In this document: positions 21,400 to 33,260 of the stretch, piece by piece
Position numbering within the stretch: the stretch's first letter is position 1
Layout of the letters: each line of letters starts with the position of its first letter
Source: Rhipicephalus microplus
Lineage: Eukaryota > Arthropoda > Arachnida > Ixodida > Ixodidae
Direction: 5' to 3'
Length of the DNA: 64,000 nt
Assembly (NCBI RefSeq): GCF_043290135.1
Contig: NC_134702.1
Coordinates: 189,194,491 to 189,258,490 of the forward strand
The notes under the pieces: model-generated
Seen by the model: the letters and a program-made list of their open reading frames with translations, nothing else
Database searches by the model: none
What the model was told of the DNA's origin: nothing
Made by a program: the position numbers and the translations under genes

Positions 21400-21562
21400 G
21401 CTACATATTTTACTAACACCGCAGAACATTCCTCTGAATATGCTAACTTGGGTTAAAGACTTTCTTTTGTGCAGACCTTCATTTACATCTCCTAATAATG
21501 ACAGCTTTACTTCTGCCTATGTGACATCTGCTGTATTCCAAGGAAGTGTGCTCAGTGGAGGC
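21400..21562 (+). pseudogene. Reverse transcriptase fragment, CR1/jockey type
   Basis: A short frame reads NIPLNMLTWVKDFL, then SAYVTSAVFQGSVLSG. This corresponds to the RT stretch leading into the PQGSVLGP motif, with the usual G-VPQG changed to A-VFQG. Only about 50 codons can be aligned and stops lie just upstream. It resembles the CR1-like element at the right end of the window at motif level, but is a separate, older fragment. Confidence 0.6.
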
Positions 21563-21806
21563 CTGTAGCCAGAGGGGTGCCCCAGGAGTTTGTCCCCCCT
21601 TCCCGCATTCGCACGTTGCGGGTTGTCCTACTGAGCATAAGTAATGAAGAAAGCCATTTTTCATGGCCATCAACATGTGCCCCCCCCCCTCCGAAAAACA
21701 TTCCTGGATTCGGGGCTGTCTCTTTATGCGCTCGTTATTTCTTCTTTCTCGTTCTTCATCGTTTGTTTTTACCTCGCATTGCCTGCTTATGTATTAAAGA
21801 CAGGGT

Positions 21807-22515
21807 GTTTCAAGAAATGTGTCCAATATTCTTGGAATATTAGAGAAAAGACGTACTTGCGTGCTACTTGCGGCATTGCCTTTCCTGCGACAAAAGGAAT
21901 CTTCAGATAGGCACAAATAATAATTGCAGCAGTACTTATAGCAATTAAGACAATCACTCTTTTTTACCAGTGGTAGTAGCTGGTCGAGTCAAATAGGCAA
22001 ATTCAAGTCCTTTCTGCACCAGACACCACATCTACCATTCATTTCAAAGCACCCTCAATGACAACAATGTTTCTCTAGCTGTTGTCAACCGTCAATTTAG
22101 ACACTTTGCTTTGTGGCCGCTTATCGAGGCTCACTTAATTTTCTCCTCCAATGCAAGAGAAAGTGTCGCTATTGAGGACATTGCCGAAGTGAATTGTAGA
22201 TGCACTGTTTGGCGCGTCGGTTTCGGTTTCGCCAGCTAAATCGAGCAGAATGCATCACTCTGCGGTGATTATCAGTGGCTGCTTTTCTTAAGTTTCAAAC
22301 TTGCTTTGGACTATTTGTAGGAAGGGGTTCGATTCGCCCATTGAACCCGAGCAGTAATTACCACTGGTTAAATAGATAGTTGTGTTAATTTTTACAATTA
22401 CTGTCATTTTATTGTTTGTACCTCTCTGAAGAAGCCTTCTGCCAAAGGACGGCAACGCCACTTGTAGGGCGCGAATGCCTCTTTTCTCTAATTTTTTAAA
22501 ATATTTGACACATTT
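21807..22515. repeat. Foldback repeat, ~200-bp inverted arms
   Basis: The left arm (about 21807-22017) starts CAGGGTGTTTCAAGAAATG. The right arm (about 22318-22515, reverse complement) starts CCAAGAAATGTGTC. Common blocks in order are CAAGAAATGTGTC, TTAGAGAAAAGA, GGC(A/G)TTGCC, TCTTCAGA and ACCAGTGGTA. The arms differ at roughly a quarter to a third of positions and enclose about 300 nt. The right arm lacks the outermost GGGTGTTT. This fits a pair of opposed MITE copies or one foldback transposon with a degraded right end. Confidence 0.65.
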
Positions 22516-22829
22516 CTTGGATGAATTGTCGACGTTATTTCTAATGAGCCATTTCATGCCAAACCATTCAACGTTTTTCCGACCATCATGAATATGGCTG
22601 AAAGAACTTCCACATATTTCTCGAAGGGCGAAACTCGTCCTGGTAATTTATTTTTGTTGGCAAAAAATTTCTTCTCTTTCTATGACAGCAAGGTAAAAGG
22701 TGTCGAACAACAATTTTTTTCAAGATATGTTTTTGGAATGCACTCGATCAAAGACATTCCTGGCATAGTAATGAAGTTACCTAACTTTAAAATAATGACT
22801 TATATGTTTATTGCCACGACATAGTGCCT
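22516..22829. other. Intergenic, no feature recognised
   Basis: AT-rich sequence between the foldback repeat and the start of the gypsy-like element. Nothing recognised. Confidence 0.35.
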
Positions 22830-23058
22830 GCATTCAAAACAACGCGCCCATCACCACGCGCACAGGGACATACATGCGCGCCGTCTAGTGTTGCGCAGAG
22901 ACGATGATGATAGCACGAGAACCCAGCTGGCCCCTGCTGATGTGCGCCACGTGCTTGGTACTCTTCTTGAAGAAGTAGAAGAAGAAGACATCTTGGCGTT
23001 CTGCTGTAACGTGCTACGACCATAGTCCCTTTGAGTTGTGGGCACAGGTTCGCCCTTT

Positions 23059-23124
23059 AATAAATACGTTTTATTATACCCCGAGTCCTTCAACATCGTT
23101 ACGTTTCTGGTGGAGGTGCTGGGT
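23059..23124 (+). promoter_or_regulatory. LTR polyadenylation signal and primer binding site
   Basis: AATAAA at 23059-23064 lies about 45 bp before the apparent LTR end (CATCGTTACG, near 23103). TGGTGGAGGTGCTGGGT (23108-23124) starts with the TGG that pairs with a tRNA CCA end. The gag ATG follows at 23126. I did not identify the tRNA. Confidence 0.55.
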
Positions 23125-23984
23125 AATGAATCAAAGCCCTACGAACGCAAGACAGCGTAGCCCCGACCACCAGCCAGTTGATCCTGCCGAGCCGACACCT
23201 GTGCATCAGAGGACCAGTCGCCGTCTCCGAGGTGATTCACCAAAATTCAGTCCACTCCACTTTACGCCAAGGGGAACTCAGTTAATGGACGCTGCCACCA
23301 TGACAAGTCATGTAACACCAGCCCAAGTGGTGATAAATCAGCCTCACCAGCCACCAGTATTTCATGGCGACTCGTATGAACACGTAGAAGATTGGCTGAA
23401 CCTCTTTGAGAGAGTGGCACGTTTGAACAGTTGGGACGAGAAAGAGAAGCTCCACCACGTATACTTTGCTTTGAAGGACTTCGCAAAGACGTGGTATGAG
23501 AACCATGAAACCTCCTTTACGACCTGGGATGAATTTCGGCGAAAAGCTCTGGCGACTTATGCCAGCGCGGATCGAAAGAAAAGGCGCAGGCTGCCCTCGA
23601 ATGCAGGAACCAACTCACCAACGAAAGTGTCACAATGTATATCAAGGACATGATCCGCCTGTTCAAGCGCGTAGATTCTCATATGACCGAAGACAAGAAG
23701 CTACGCCACCTCATGCGTGGGGTGAAGCAAGAGCTATTCGCTGTTCTCGTCCGCAACCCACCACGAACAGTTTCGGAGTTTCATACAGAAGCGACACCCA
23801 TCGAGAAAACGCTAGAACAGCGGGCTCGAGAGTACAATCGAGACATAAACTATGCACCTGCCAATGTCTTCTATGGACGTCAGCGAAGTGACATGGACGC
23901 TCTGCGAGAACTCATCAGGTCGGTGATCAGGGAAGAGCTCAGCAAGTTGCAAGCACCTCACACTACAGCAACACTGTCTGACGT

Positions 23985-25121
23985 TGTCACACAGGTCCCG
24001 TTAATTAGGGAGGCAATCGCCGGGCTAATTCCAAGAGCCGAAGTATCGGCCCCCCGAACCGCACCACGAAAGCGTGGACAATTCAGAAGTGGTCCTTATT
24101 GGCGCGCCAGCAGACGCCGGCTGTGGCCCAAAGAACAAGTCAGAGCCGAGAGTTGATAAACAAACAAAATTATATTCTCAATAATGGCAGATCGAAAACA
24201 ATACACAAAAATGCACACTCCACAATAGTTGCATACAATATGTCACCAATCAAACCAATCAATCAACGTACTACACAACACAATCAGCCACACTTGAAAC
24301 AAAGGACACGGACAACAATACGCACTACAATGCAGTCGCATGCATTGAACAACCAAGACACTTAAAGACTTAAGAGATAGAAAACCTATTCAGTCCAAAG
24401 TTCTTGGAAACAAAGTCTAGATGATACTCTTCCGAGAATCACTCACTCAAAGTCCAGCGTTGTTGTCGTTCCGCAGCCCTCGAAGTTTCTCTTCCAGGAA
24501 ACCTCCCGTCTTCAATTGGCCACTCTTCAAACTTCAACTTCTTCGCCGGAACACGTCGGCTTCACACCCGCAGCTGTTGCCACGCGTCTTCGCTCGATAG
24601 CGGTAAACACACGCTCTTGCCTGTAGCCCGAGCCTTCACCCCTCAGGTGGAAATCCTCTTCATCTCCGGCTTCGTCCCTACGGACCAAAACCTTCGCCGA
24701 CTACACGGCGGAATCCCTACGCGCTCTGGCGCTCACTTCCGTCTCCTCCTGATCTCTCATCTCGGCTGCTCGGTTAAATACCTTGCGCGCGACATTCCAG
24801 ACGCTTCTCGTCATTTCGTCGGCGCGATACGCAGCGAAAGCTGGGGAGAGGTGCGAGACGGTTCGACTGCCCTCCCCGGAGGATGATTCAACTCGGTATG
24901 ACCCCGCCCCGTTCGTTCTAGAAAAATCGCGGGCTTGCTGGGCCGCCGATGCGGGGTGAGGAGGTTCGTCTGCGACGCCACGCTTCCGCGGGGAGAGCGC
25001 GCGCCCGGGCAGCCTTGGACGTTTGCTTTCTTTTTTTTTTCTTTTGACCTCGCGGCGTTTCTCCCGCCCGTTGTCTCAAGAATTTGGCGGCGCGCCTGTT
25101 TTTAGCGCTCGTTTTGTGACA
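23985..25121 (-). repeat. 3' LTR of the nested LTR retrotransposon
   Basis: It starts TGTCACACAGG and ends GTTTTGTGACA as written on the plus strand. It is collinear with 27875-29012 throughout. On the minus strand a purine-rich tract (25122-25135) precedes it, as expected for a 3' LTR. Confidence 0.92.
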
Positions 25122-25597
25122 CTGCCCCCCACTTTAAGAATATTATCTCATAATATTCAAAACCACACAAACGAGCGCGAACAGTCACCACACATTCTCA
25201 CAGACTGTAACACAATCCGTCGCTCATGACACTTCACATTCACAATATATCACTCAATACGATTGGACATTGTAATTTAATTACACAACACGTGAAAACA
25301 CAACCATGCACGTGAGTACAACACTGCACCACACATTCCCAATAATACAAAGGTACAAAGTTCCCTCATTACAACAATGGTCGAATACTATACATCACAT
25401 CACAGCACAACACTTCGACACTTGTGACACAGGATACCACAACATTAACACAACATATGGCACTCAACAATGCCAAACACATTCTGCTTTGACCTCAGCA
25501 CTTATCCTGTGTACTTTGGGCTGCGCTTGCGTCCTTTCTTGCGGTGCTCGCTCGATCTCTTCTTGTTTTTCCTCGTTCTTTTTCGGCGAGCCCTTTC
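25122..25597 (-). other. 3' untranslated remnant and polypurine tract
   Basis: On the minus strand AAAGTGGGGGGCAG (complement of 25122-25135) directly precedes the LTR and fits a polypurine tract. The remaining ~460 nt is AC-rich on the plus strand with no RT or integrase motif. The pol genes were deleted somewhere in this interval. Confidence 0.7.
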
Positions 25598-27665
25598 TCA
25601 CGACGATATCTGAGGCGTCGTCTCAGCCATCGTTGTCTCTTCCGACACCATTAACGCGTCATTACATTCGACGGGTCCTGTCTGTTTATTTACCCGCTTG
25701 ATCATGCCTCTACATTTTGCCCGGCTGGCCAACTCCGTCTCCTTTACACTGTCGGTCGGTAGAGGTCGTGCCGACGTAAGTCCGGTTGCTCGGCCCGTGA
25801 ACTTATTCGACACGATCGTCTTCTCCTTCGCTGTCTCTTGCGCCGCGGCTTCGCCTCGGCCTCTAGTGAGATCCGTCACGGGATGTTCCTCCACTGTCTC
25901 GCGGTCGCTGGGTTAGCGAGGGCTCTATCTTAGGGTCTTCTCCCCAACATTCCGGATCATTCGGTCCTCGCGCCCCGGCGATGTTTCCGATGACAAGGTC
26001 ATACAGGGGGGTCGTCATACATAAAGCAGTAACCTTCCCGCTGAAGTACGGGGTTTCAACCTCAATTTCTGCTTCGGGAAGCATCCGAACCGTACGGTCA
26101 ATCAGGCAAACCGGTTTAGTTTTGCCTGTTAACTCACTTTCCCGTACCAAATTTTTCCGCACGATAACAGTGGAGCTGCCGGTATCTCTTAACACCGTGA
26201 TCTTTTTGTCCGCAACTTTTCCAGGCAGCGTTGGCATTCCTTTCGTAACACCGGTTGGCTGTTTTGACATTACAGCACCCACAATAGGAATTTTCTCCCC
26301 ATTTTTCAATTCTACGAATCCGTCGGTGACGGCATTATTATCGGATTTCGGTGCTGCTTGCACACAGGATACCTGGTGAGTTTGACTCGCTCCGTTTCGA
26401 CATGCATCTGCTTTGTGCCCAGTCTGACCACACTTGAAACATTTTACAACCGTAGGGCTCGTAAAGATCGTTCGACAGTTTTTCGCGCGATGACCCACTC
26501 GGTTGCACAGAAAACATCGCGAAATGCACTCTGGTGCACGCTTCTTTTCTTCGGGAGCCAATTTCTTCGAATCATCGGGACAATCCTTCTTGACCTTGGC
26601 CAAATTAGTGCCACCTTGCGTTTCCAAGAATTGATCAGCCAATTCAAGCATTCCTTCAAGTGAGTCAGCCTTCCTCTCTTTCAAGTACAGTGACAGGCTT
26701 GGGTGGCAACTAGTAAGAAATTGTTCTCTAATTAGGGGCTCTCTAAGCTCATCGTACTCCTGCGCTGTCCCTGAAAGTTCAATCCATCTGTCGAAATAAT
26801 GGCAAAGTCGGGCGGCATACTGCGTAGCCGTCTCCCCATCAGCTGGCTTTCCTGTCCTAAATCTGTCCCGGAATCCTTCCACGGTAAATCTAAATCGCTT
26901 CAGCAAAGCAGCTTTCACCTTTGCATAGTTGGCTGCATCGGTCGGCGTCAGCCTACCGTACACACTGAGAGCTTCACCACTCAAGCAAGTACTCAAAGCA
27001 GTTGCCCATTGATGTTCCGGCCAATTCTGGCTCTTCGCAATCGTCTCAAATCAGTGAAGGTACGCGTCAAGGTCGTCCTTCCTTTCATCAAACGCTACGA
27101 GCAGCTTGCTTGGGTTCAAGCGGAAGCCGTGATATTCCCGTTCGCTGCTTTCAACTCTAGCTTGGACGGGAGTTTCGCTTCGCTGTTGCAAACGGAGCCG
27201 CTCGAGTTCCATCTCGTGCTGCCGCTGCCGTTCCCTTTCAGCCATCTCCGCTTCTCTTTCTTCTCTCGCCCTTTCGGCTGCCAACTTTTCTCTCTCCAGC
27301 TCCAACTTCAATTGCTTCTCTCTTTCTTCCTTCAGCTGTCGCTCTTTTGCCTCTCTTTCTTCTTTCAGCTGTCGCTCCTTTGCTTCTCTTTCTTCTTTCA
27401 GCTGTCGCTCCTTTGCTTCTCTTTCTTCTCTCGCCCTTTCAGCGGCCAGCCTTTCTCTCTCCAACTCAGCTTCTTTTTCCGCTTTGGCTCTTTCGACCGC
27501 CAACCTCTCTCGTTCCAACTAAGCTGTTTTTTCTTCCTTGGCTCTCTCAGCTGCCAACATTTCTCTCTCCACCGCCTCTTTCTCCTTCTGGCTTACCCAT
27601 TTTCGTAGTTCGGCGCCGGAAAGACCCATCTTCTCACCAAGCCCAACTAACTTTTCGAGATCCAT
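25598..27665 (-). pseudogene. gag-protease of the nested LTR retrotransposon, broken
   Basis: The start is Met 27665 (MDLEKLVGLGEKMGLSGAEL, a SAP-like N-terminus). A Glu/Arg-rich coiled coil with heptad-like KERQLKEERE repeats follows (27520-27050), with a TAG at 27520-27522. After an indel near 27000-27050 comes a SCAN-like capsid region (26990-26640; LLKRFRFTVEGFRDRF, PLIREQFLTSCHP, LELADQFLE). Two CX2CX4HX4C knuckles are present (CFLCNRVGHRAKNC, CFKCGQTGHKADAC). A retroviral-type protease motif VLRDTGSSTVIV lies near 26180, with VIGNIAG near 25980. A stop at 25863 is bypassed only by frameshift into the next frame, which ends at 25598. RT is absent. Confidence 0.85.
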
Positions 27666-27848
27666 TGTGTCTCGCAACTCGCAAATAAAACCTTGCCGCG
27701 TGCAAATAGTATCTGCCTAAATCAGTCTATCGGAACACTCCCCTGCACTCGTTAACGAGAACACTGAACAACACACAGAATCGTTCCGATAGCAGCATCA
27801 CCAACTCGAGGCTCTTTCTTACTACTTTGGACACACTGTGCACCAAAA

Positions 27849-27867
27849 GGTCCTGTCGCGGACGCCA
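27849..27867 (-). promoter_or_regulatory. Primer binding site of the nested LTR retrotransposon
   Basis: On the minus strand TGGCGTCCGCGACAGGACC begins 7 nt after the LTR end (ATTAATC spacer). It starts with the TGG that pairs to a tRNA CCA end. The tRNA was not identified. Confidence 0.6.
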
Positions 27868-27874
27868 GATTAAT

Positions 27875-29012
27875 TGTCACACAGGTCCCGTTAATTAGGG
27901 AGGCGATCGCCGGGCTAATTCTAAGAGCCGAAGTATCGGCCTCCCGAACCGCACCACGAAAGCGTGGACAATTCAGAAGTGGTCCTTATTGGCGCGCCAG
28001 CAGACGCCGGCTGTGGCCCAAAGAACAAGTCAGAGCCGAGAGTTGATAAACAAACAAAATTATATTCTCAATAATGGCAGATCGAAAACAATACACAAAA
28101 ATGCACACTCCACAATAGTTGCATACAATATGTCACCAATCAAACCAATCAATCAACGTACTAAACAATACAATCAGCCACACTTAAAACAACGGACACG
28201 GACAACAATACGCACTACAATGCAGTCGCATGCATTGAACAACCAAGACACTTAAAGACTAAAGAGATAGAAAACCTATTCAGTCCAAAGTTCTTGGAAC
28301 CAAAGTCTAGATGATACTCTTCCGAGAATCACTCACTCAAAGTCCAGCGTTGTTGTCGTTCCGCAGCCCTCGAAGTTTCTCTTCCAGGAAACCTCCCGTC
28401 TTCAATTGGCCACTCTTCAAACTTCAACTTCTTCGCCGGAACACGTCGGCTTCACACCCGCAGCTGTTGCCACGCGTCTTCGCTCGATAGCGGTAAACAC
28501 ACGCTCTTGCCTGTAGCCCGAGCCTTCACCCCTCAGGTGGAAATCCTCTTCATCTCCGGCTTCGTCCCTACGGACCAAAACCTTCGCCGACTACACGGCG
28601 GAATCCCTACGCGCTCTGGCGCTCACTTCCGTCTCCTCCTGATCTCTCATCTCGGCTGCTCGGTTAAATACCTTGCGCGTGACATTCCAGACGCTTCTCG
28701 TCATTTCGTCGGCGCGATACGCAGCGAAAGCTGGGGAGAGGTGCGAGACGGTTCGACTGCCCTCCCCGGAGGATGATTCAACTCGGTATGACCCCGCCCC
28801 GTGCGTTCTAGAAAAATCGCGGGCTTGCTGGGCCGCCGATGCGGGGTGAGGAGGTTCGTCTGCGACGCCACGCTTCCGCGGGGAGAGCGCGCGCCCGGGG
28901 AGCCTTGGACGTTTGCTTTCTTTTTTTTTTTCCTTTGACCTCGCGGCGTTTCTCCCGCCCGTTGTCGCAAGAATTTGGCGGCGCGCCCGTTTTTAGCGCT
29001 CGTTTTGTGACA
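27875..29012 (-). repeat. 5' LTR of the nested LTR retrotransposon
   Basis: Collinear with 23985-25121, with about 15-20 differences by eye, mostly single substitutions and T-run length changes near 28920. It carries the transcription start for the minus-strand element. Confidence 0.92.
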
Positions 29013-29590
29013 GTCGTCGACGTAGTACGAGATGAACTGAGGCAGATGATACGTGAGCCGGAGCGTGCACCACAGCCAATCCAACGCATCCCAACGCACT
29101 CTGAAGCACTCAGACAACTCGCGGCGCAAACCAATGCAGCAGTTACGATGGCCTCACCTTGCCCACAAACGGTACGCAGCGCACCTCGTCCACTGGAACC
29201 GATGGCTACCTACCTGCCACGAGCCCGTGGTGTAGCTCGCTACGTGGATCAAAGGCCCCGGAAAAGTGACATCTGGCGTGACCATGAGCGCAGGCCCTTG
29301 TGTTTCCATTGTGGGGAAGCAGGTCACCTGTATAGGTTCTGCCCTTACCGACAGGCAGGATTAAGGGGCTTTCCGTTGTACGGATCATGCCCTTGAAACG
29401 GTGAACGGCCAACGGAGATCGAAGAGTACGTGTCCGCGCGCCAGAGCCCACTCACTCCACGCAAACATCAGCCAAGATCGCCGTCGCCCAGGCGTTACCG
29501 ATCATCCTGCCCACGTGCTTCTTCCGCGCGGTCTGGGCACCGTTCTACAAGCCCACACCAGAAAAACTGATGATGATTAGTGGTGTTTAT

Positions 29591-29624
29591 TGGCGCAAGG
29601 GCCAGATATGGCCAAAGAGCGCCA
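29591..29624 (-). promoter_or_regulatory. Conserved 3' stem-loop of copy E2
   Basis: TGGCGC and GCGCCA outer arms with GGGCC and GGCC inner pairing, as in copy C; the loop differs (AGATAT). Confidence 0.55.
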
Positions 29625-30057
29625 GAGCGATGATAATGAATTGTGGGATGTGAAGTGTAGATAAAACAAATGTGACGTGGCTGTAAATGGGCCTTAAAAA
29701 CAGTCGCTGTAGGTGTGTCAAAATATACATATGGTAAAATTATGGCAATGACAAATGATGTGAGCTATGGAGACATAAAATGATTTAAAAGTGATAAGTA
29801 TGTCAAATAAAAGCTTGGCATGGAGCACCAGTGCCTCGACAGAGCCCTTAAAACACGAGCATGGAGGCCTGGACTCATTGAAATCTGCTATCACAGCAGC
29901 ATCCTCTGAACTGAGGATGTGCTATGAACCTGTTGGGCTAAAAACATTCAATGTTGGACTAAACACATTCAGTACTACATCCTTTAAAAGGCTTAAAACT
30001 GATTATGTATCAAAAAGCGGCTCTTCACCGAGAAACATAATCGGATGTAAAGGAAGA

Positions 30058-33000
30058 TTATAGCGGTATAGAACACAGAACGGAATATAGCTCAATTATT
30101 ATCGGATTTCTGAATCTGAAAAGGGATCTTAATGTATTTACGACGCTTAACGAGTCTGTGAATATAATTGATTTTTGTATGTTTGATTTCCGTATATGCT
30201 TCACAGCGGACAATAGTGCATAACCCTCAGCCGTAAATATACTTGTTTCCGGGTGCAGCACGCCGGATTCCGAGAAGGATGGTCCGACGGCTGCATAAGC
30301 CACCCCTGCATGCGACTTAGAAGCGTCAGTATAGAACTCTACGCATGAGTAGTTGGACTGGAGTTCTCGGAAATGCATTTTATTATGCGCTTCAGGTGCG
30401 TGTTTAGTGATCTCAACAAATGAGGTGTCAAAGTGTATAAGCTGCCACTGCCACGGCGGTAAAAGTATCGCTGTGGGCGTAGGACAGAGTTCCAGCAGCG
30501 GAACACCCATTTCCTCACATAAGTTTCTCACACGCAAGGAGAACGGCTTTCTCACTGTGGGTCGATTATGGAAGAGGGTGGCAGCGGTCATATCGTTTAT
30601 AGTTGAATAAGATGGATGCTTGATGTTTGCACGTACCTTTATAAAATATGTGAAACTACTATAGGATCGCTGCAGGTGAAGTGACCACTGATTCGACTCT
30701 ACATAGAGGCTCTGGATCGGGCTTGTCCTGAAAGCACCGGTTGCAAGTCGGATACCCAGATGGTGAACGGGGTCTAGGATTTTTAATGCACTTGGCGTTG
30801 CGGAATGATAAATTATAGAGGCATAATCAAGGCGCGACCCGACAAGGCTTTTGTATAACTTCAAGAGGCACTTTCGATCACTACCCCATGTTGTACGTGA
30901 CAGGAGTTTTAGGACGTTCATCGCTTTCAAACATTTCATTTTGACATATTTATTATGGGGGATAAACGTAAGCTTAGAATCTAAAGTGGTTCCCAGGAAT
31001 TTATGCTCGCTGCATACAGAGAGTTGGTCTCCTTTGATCGTAATATTTGGAAGTGGCATTACCCCTCGTTTGTTGGAGAAGAGTATGCAAGTACTTTTAT
31101 GGGTGTTTATTTTAAAACCGTTTTCATCCGCCCATTTAGAGAATTTATTCATTCCAAGCTGCACTTGTCGTTCGCAGACAGACATATTGCATGATTTGAA
31201 ACTCATCTGCACATCATCAACATACACGGAATAAAACATCGCACTTGGAATGACTGACTGCAGGGAGTTCATATATACAATAAAGAGTGTGCAACTAAGC
31301 ACGCCCCCTTGCGGAACACCAGTCTCTTGGGTAAAAGTTCTAGAGAGAGCATTTCCCACTTTTACGCGAAAGGTTCGGTTAGACAGGTAACTTTTAATTG
31401 TGTTTAGCATGTTCCCACGGATGCCCATGGTGACAAGATCACGGAGAATCCCAAATCGCCATGTGGTGTCATACGCCTTCTCTAAGTCTAGGAATACCGA
31501 AAGTACAAACTGCCTATGAATAAATGCATCTCTGATGTATGTCTCTATGCGAACAAGGTGGTCTGTTGTTGACCTCCCCTCTCTGAAACCACACTGATGG
31601 GGGTCTAGTATACTGTTACTTTCTAAAAAGTGGATTAAGCGCCGGTTTATCATTTTCTCATATAGTTTGCATAGACAGCTTGTTAGCGCTATTGGCCTGT
31701 AGCTGGCGGCCAAAGACGGATCTTTGCCTTGTTTAAGTACTGGGATGACTATAGCTTCTTTCCATGACAATGGAATATACCCAGCTGCCCACATGTTATT
31801 GAAGAGAGTTAGGAGTGTTTTTAGTGCTTCGGGGTGAAGGTACTTGACCATTTCGTATGTTATACGATCAACACCTGGCGCTGAGTTGTTGCAGCACGCA
31901 AGAGATGCCTTAAGTTCAGCTAATGTAAATGGGCAGTTGTAAGACTCACTGGATGGATGTTTACATTTAAGGGGCTGTCGCGCTTCGCGTTCTTTGAATT
32001 TTAAGAAAGTTTCTGTATAGTTTGATGCACTTGAGACGTATTCAAAGTGTTCGCCTAGGCAGTCCGCCTGCTCCTCTAGGCTCTCACCTCGGCTACTTAC
32101 CAAGGGTAGGGGGTGTGACTCCCGACCCAATAACCTATTTACCCTATTCCAAACCTTCGTTTCGTCGGTGTAAGAATTTATACTGGAGATGTACCTATTC
32201 CAACTTTCTCTCTTTGCAAGACGACGCGTTCTTCTAGATTGTTACTTCACCTGTTTAAAATTGTCGAGGTTTTCAGCCGTTGGGTAATTTCGGAGTAATC
32301 TCCAAGCTTTATTTTGACTATTTCGCGCTTTCCGACAATCGTCATTCCACCATGGAATGCGACGCTTATTAGACATTCCTTTAGTTTGCTTAATACGTTT
32401 CGCTGCAGCGTCAATAATAAAATCTGTTAGGTATGCCGCAGCATCGTCTATATTAAAATCAGCAATGTCCCCTCCATCTAAAAATGTGTTTTCTCGGAAC
32501 AGTTCCCAGTTGGCTGACTTGGTGTTCCAGTGAGGAAAGTCAGGCGAGCATGTATCTTCTTTAGTTAGCTTCAACATTATCGGGAAGTGGTCACTCCCAA
32601 AGGGGTTCTTGAGAACAGACCACTCCAGATAAGGAATTAGTGTACTCGAGACAATACTCAGGTCTATAGAAGAGTATGTGTTGTGCGTAGTACTATAATA
32701 TGTTGATTCTTTTTTGTTAAGTAAACATGCACCTGACGAAAACAGAAAGTGTTCTATTAGGCGTCCTCGTGCATCCAAACGGGAGTCGCCCCAGAGAGGA
32801 TTATGTGCATTTAGATCACCAACGACTATATATGGCGGAGGAAGTTCATCAATGAAGCTTCGAAATTCTGTCTTCGAAAGTTGATAGCACGGAGGAATGT
32901 AAATAGAAGTAATTGTTAGTGGCTTCCCGAACAGCACTGCTCGGACAGCAACTGCTTCAAGAGAAGTTCGGAGGTTTAATTGCTTACAGGCAACACCTTT

Positions 33001-33216
33001 ATCAACTATTATAGCGACACCGCCCGACGAGGCGGCAGCGTCGTCACGGTCTTTGTGGTAGATGGCATATTGCTTTAGAAAGTTTGTTTGTGTGGACTTG
33101 AGGTGTGTTTCCTGAACACACAGCACCTTTGGAGTGTGTTTATTAAGGAGTTATATAATATCATCGAGGTTATGGAGAAGTCCTCTCACATTCCACTGTA
33201 AAATCTGCGTGTCCAT
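30058..33216 (-). pseudogene. ORF2 of I-like copy E2, two nonsense codons and RNase H deletion
   Basis: The start is Met 33216 (MDTQILQWNVRGLLHN). A TAA in the DDIIxLL stretch (near 33154) and a TAA at 32242-32244 (Ser expected in VKSQSRR) interrupt one otherwise continuous frame. Endonuclease motifs are CVQETH, SGGVAII, GDLNAH (Leu for the usual Phe) and GSDHFP. RT motifs are SAPGVD, RPIALTS, GFREGRSTTDHL, FLDLEKAYDT, GVPQGGVLS and YVDD. RNase H shows YTDASK, FTAEGYA (E kept) and FTDSLS. It then breaks off after YSVLCSI at 30062, joining directly to the terminal segment (LPLHPIMFLGEEPLF in another frame). About 140 codons, including the last catalytic Asp and the HHCC finger, are missing. 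Confidence 0.88.
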
Positions 33217-33260
33217 TTTAAATGTGTTTTGTGCTGTGTGCTCAAGGATAGAGAATTAGC

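Larger units (their letters stand above)
23985..29012 (-). mobile_element. LTR retrotransposon without pol genes, nested in gag
   Basis: Two LTRs of 1,137 and 1,138 bp flank a 2.75-kb interior that codes only on the minus strand, so the transcriptional 5' LTR is the right one. LTR ends are TGTCACA and TGTGACA in inverted form. Flanking 5-mers are GACGT (23980-23984) and GTCGT (29013-29017), a possible 5-bp duplication with one change. The interior keeps gag, two zinc knuckles and a protease (DTGSS) but no RT, RNase H or integrase. It is therefore non-autonomous through a large internal deletion. By eye the LTRs differ at about 15-20 positions (near 1.5%), suggesting a fairly recent insertion. 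Confidence 0.92.
22830..29570 (+). mobile_element. Ty3/gypsy-like LTR element, 5' part only, interrupted
   Basis: What remains is the 3' end of a 5' LTR, a primer-binding-site-like sequence and a whole but frameshifted gag. The left LTR edge is not clear, so 22830 is approximate. A second LTR retrotransposon (23985-29012) is inserted in gag. At 29571 the gag end runs directly into the 3' tail of I-like copy E2. No protease, RT, integrase or second LTR of this element is present in the window. Confidence 0.75.
23126..29570 (+). pseudogene. gag of the Ty3/gypsy-like element, split by an LTR insertion
   Basis: Capsid/nucleocapsid precursor. Exonic pieces are 23126-23984 and 29013-29570. The capsid region reads FHGDSYEHVEDWLNLFERV, then YFALKDFAKTWYEN and FTTWDEFRRK. 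A one-base loss near 23580-23590 shifts the frame, after which MTEDKKLRHLMRGVKQELF and EATPIEKTLEQRAREYNR follow. The frame is cut at 23984 after TLSDV and resumes after 29012 at VVRDELRQMI. A zinc knuckle CFHCGEAGHLYRFC lies near 29305-29345. After another frameshift near 29395 an Arg/Ser/Pro-rich tail (SPSPRRYRSS, RSTSPHQKN) ends at the stop 29568-29570. Confidence 0.8.

Noticed and set aside
27347..27608. Plus-strand Leu/Phe-rich frame (membrane-protein-like)
   Set aside because: It is the complement of the Glu/Arg-rich coiled coil of the minus-strand gag.
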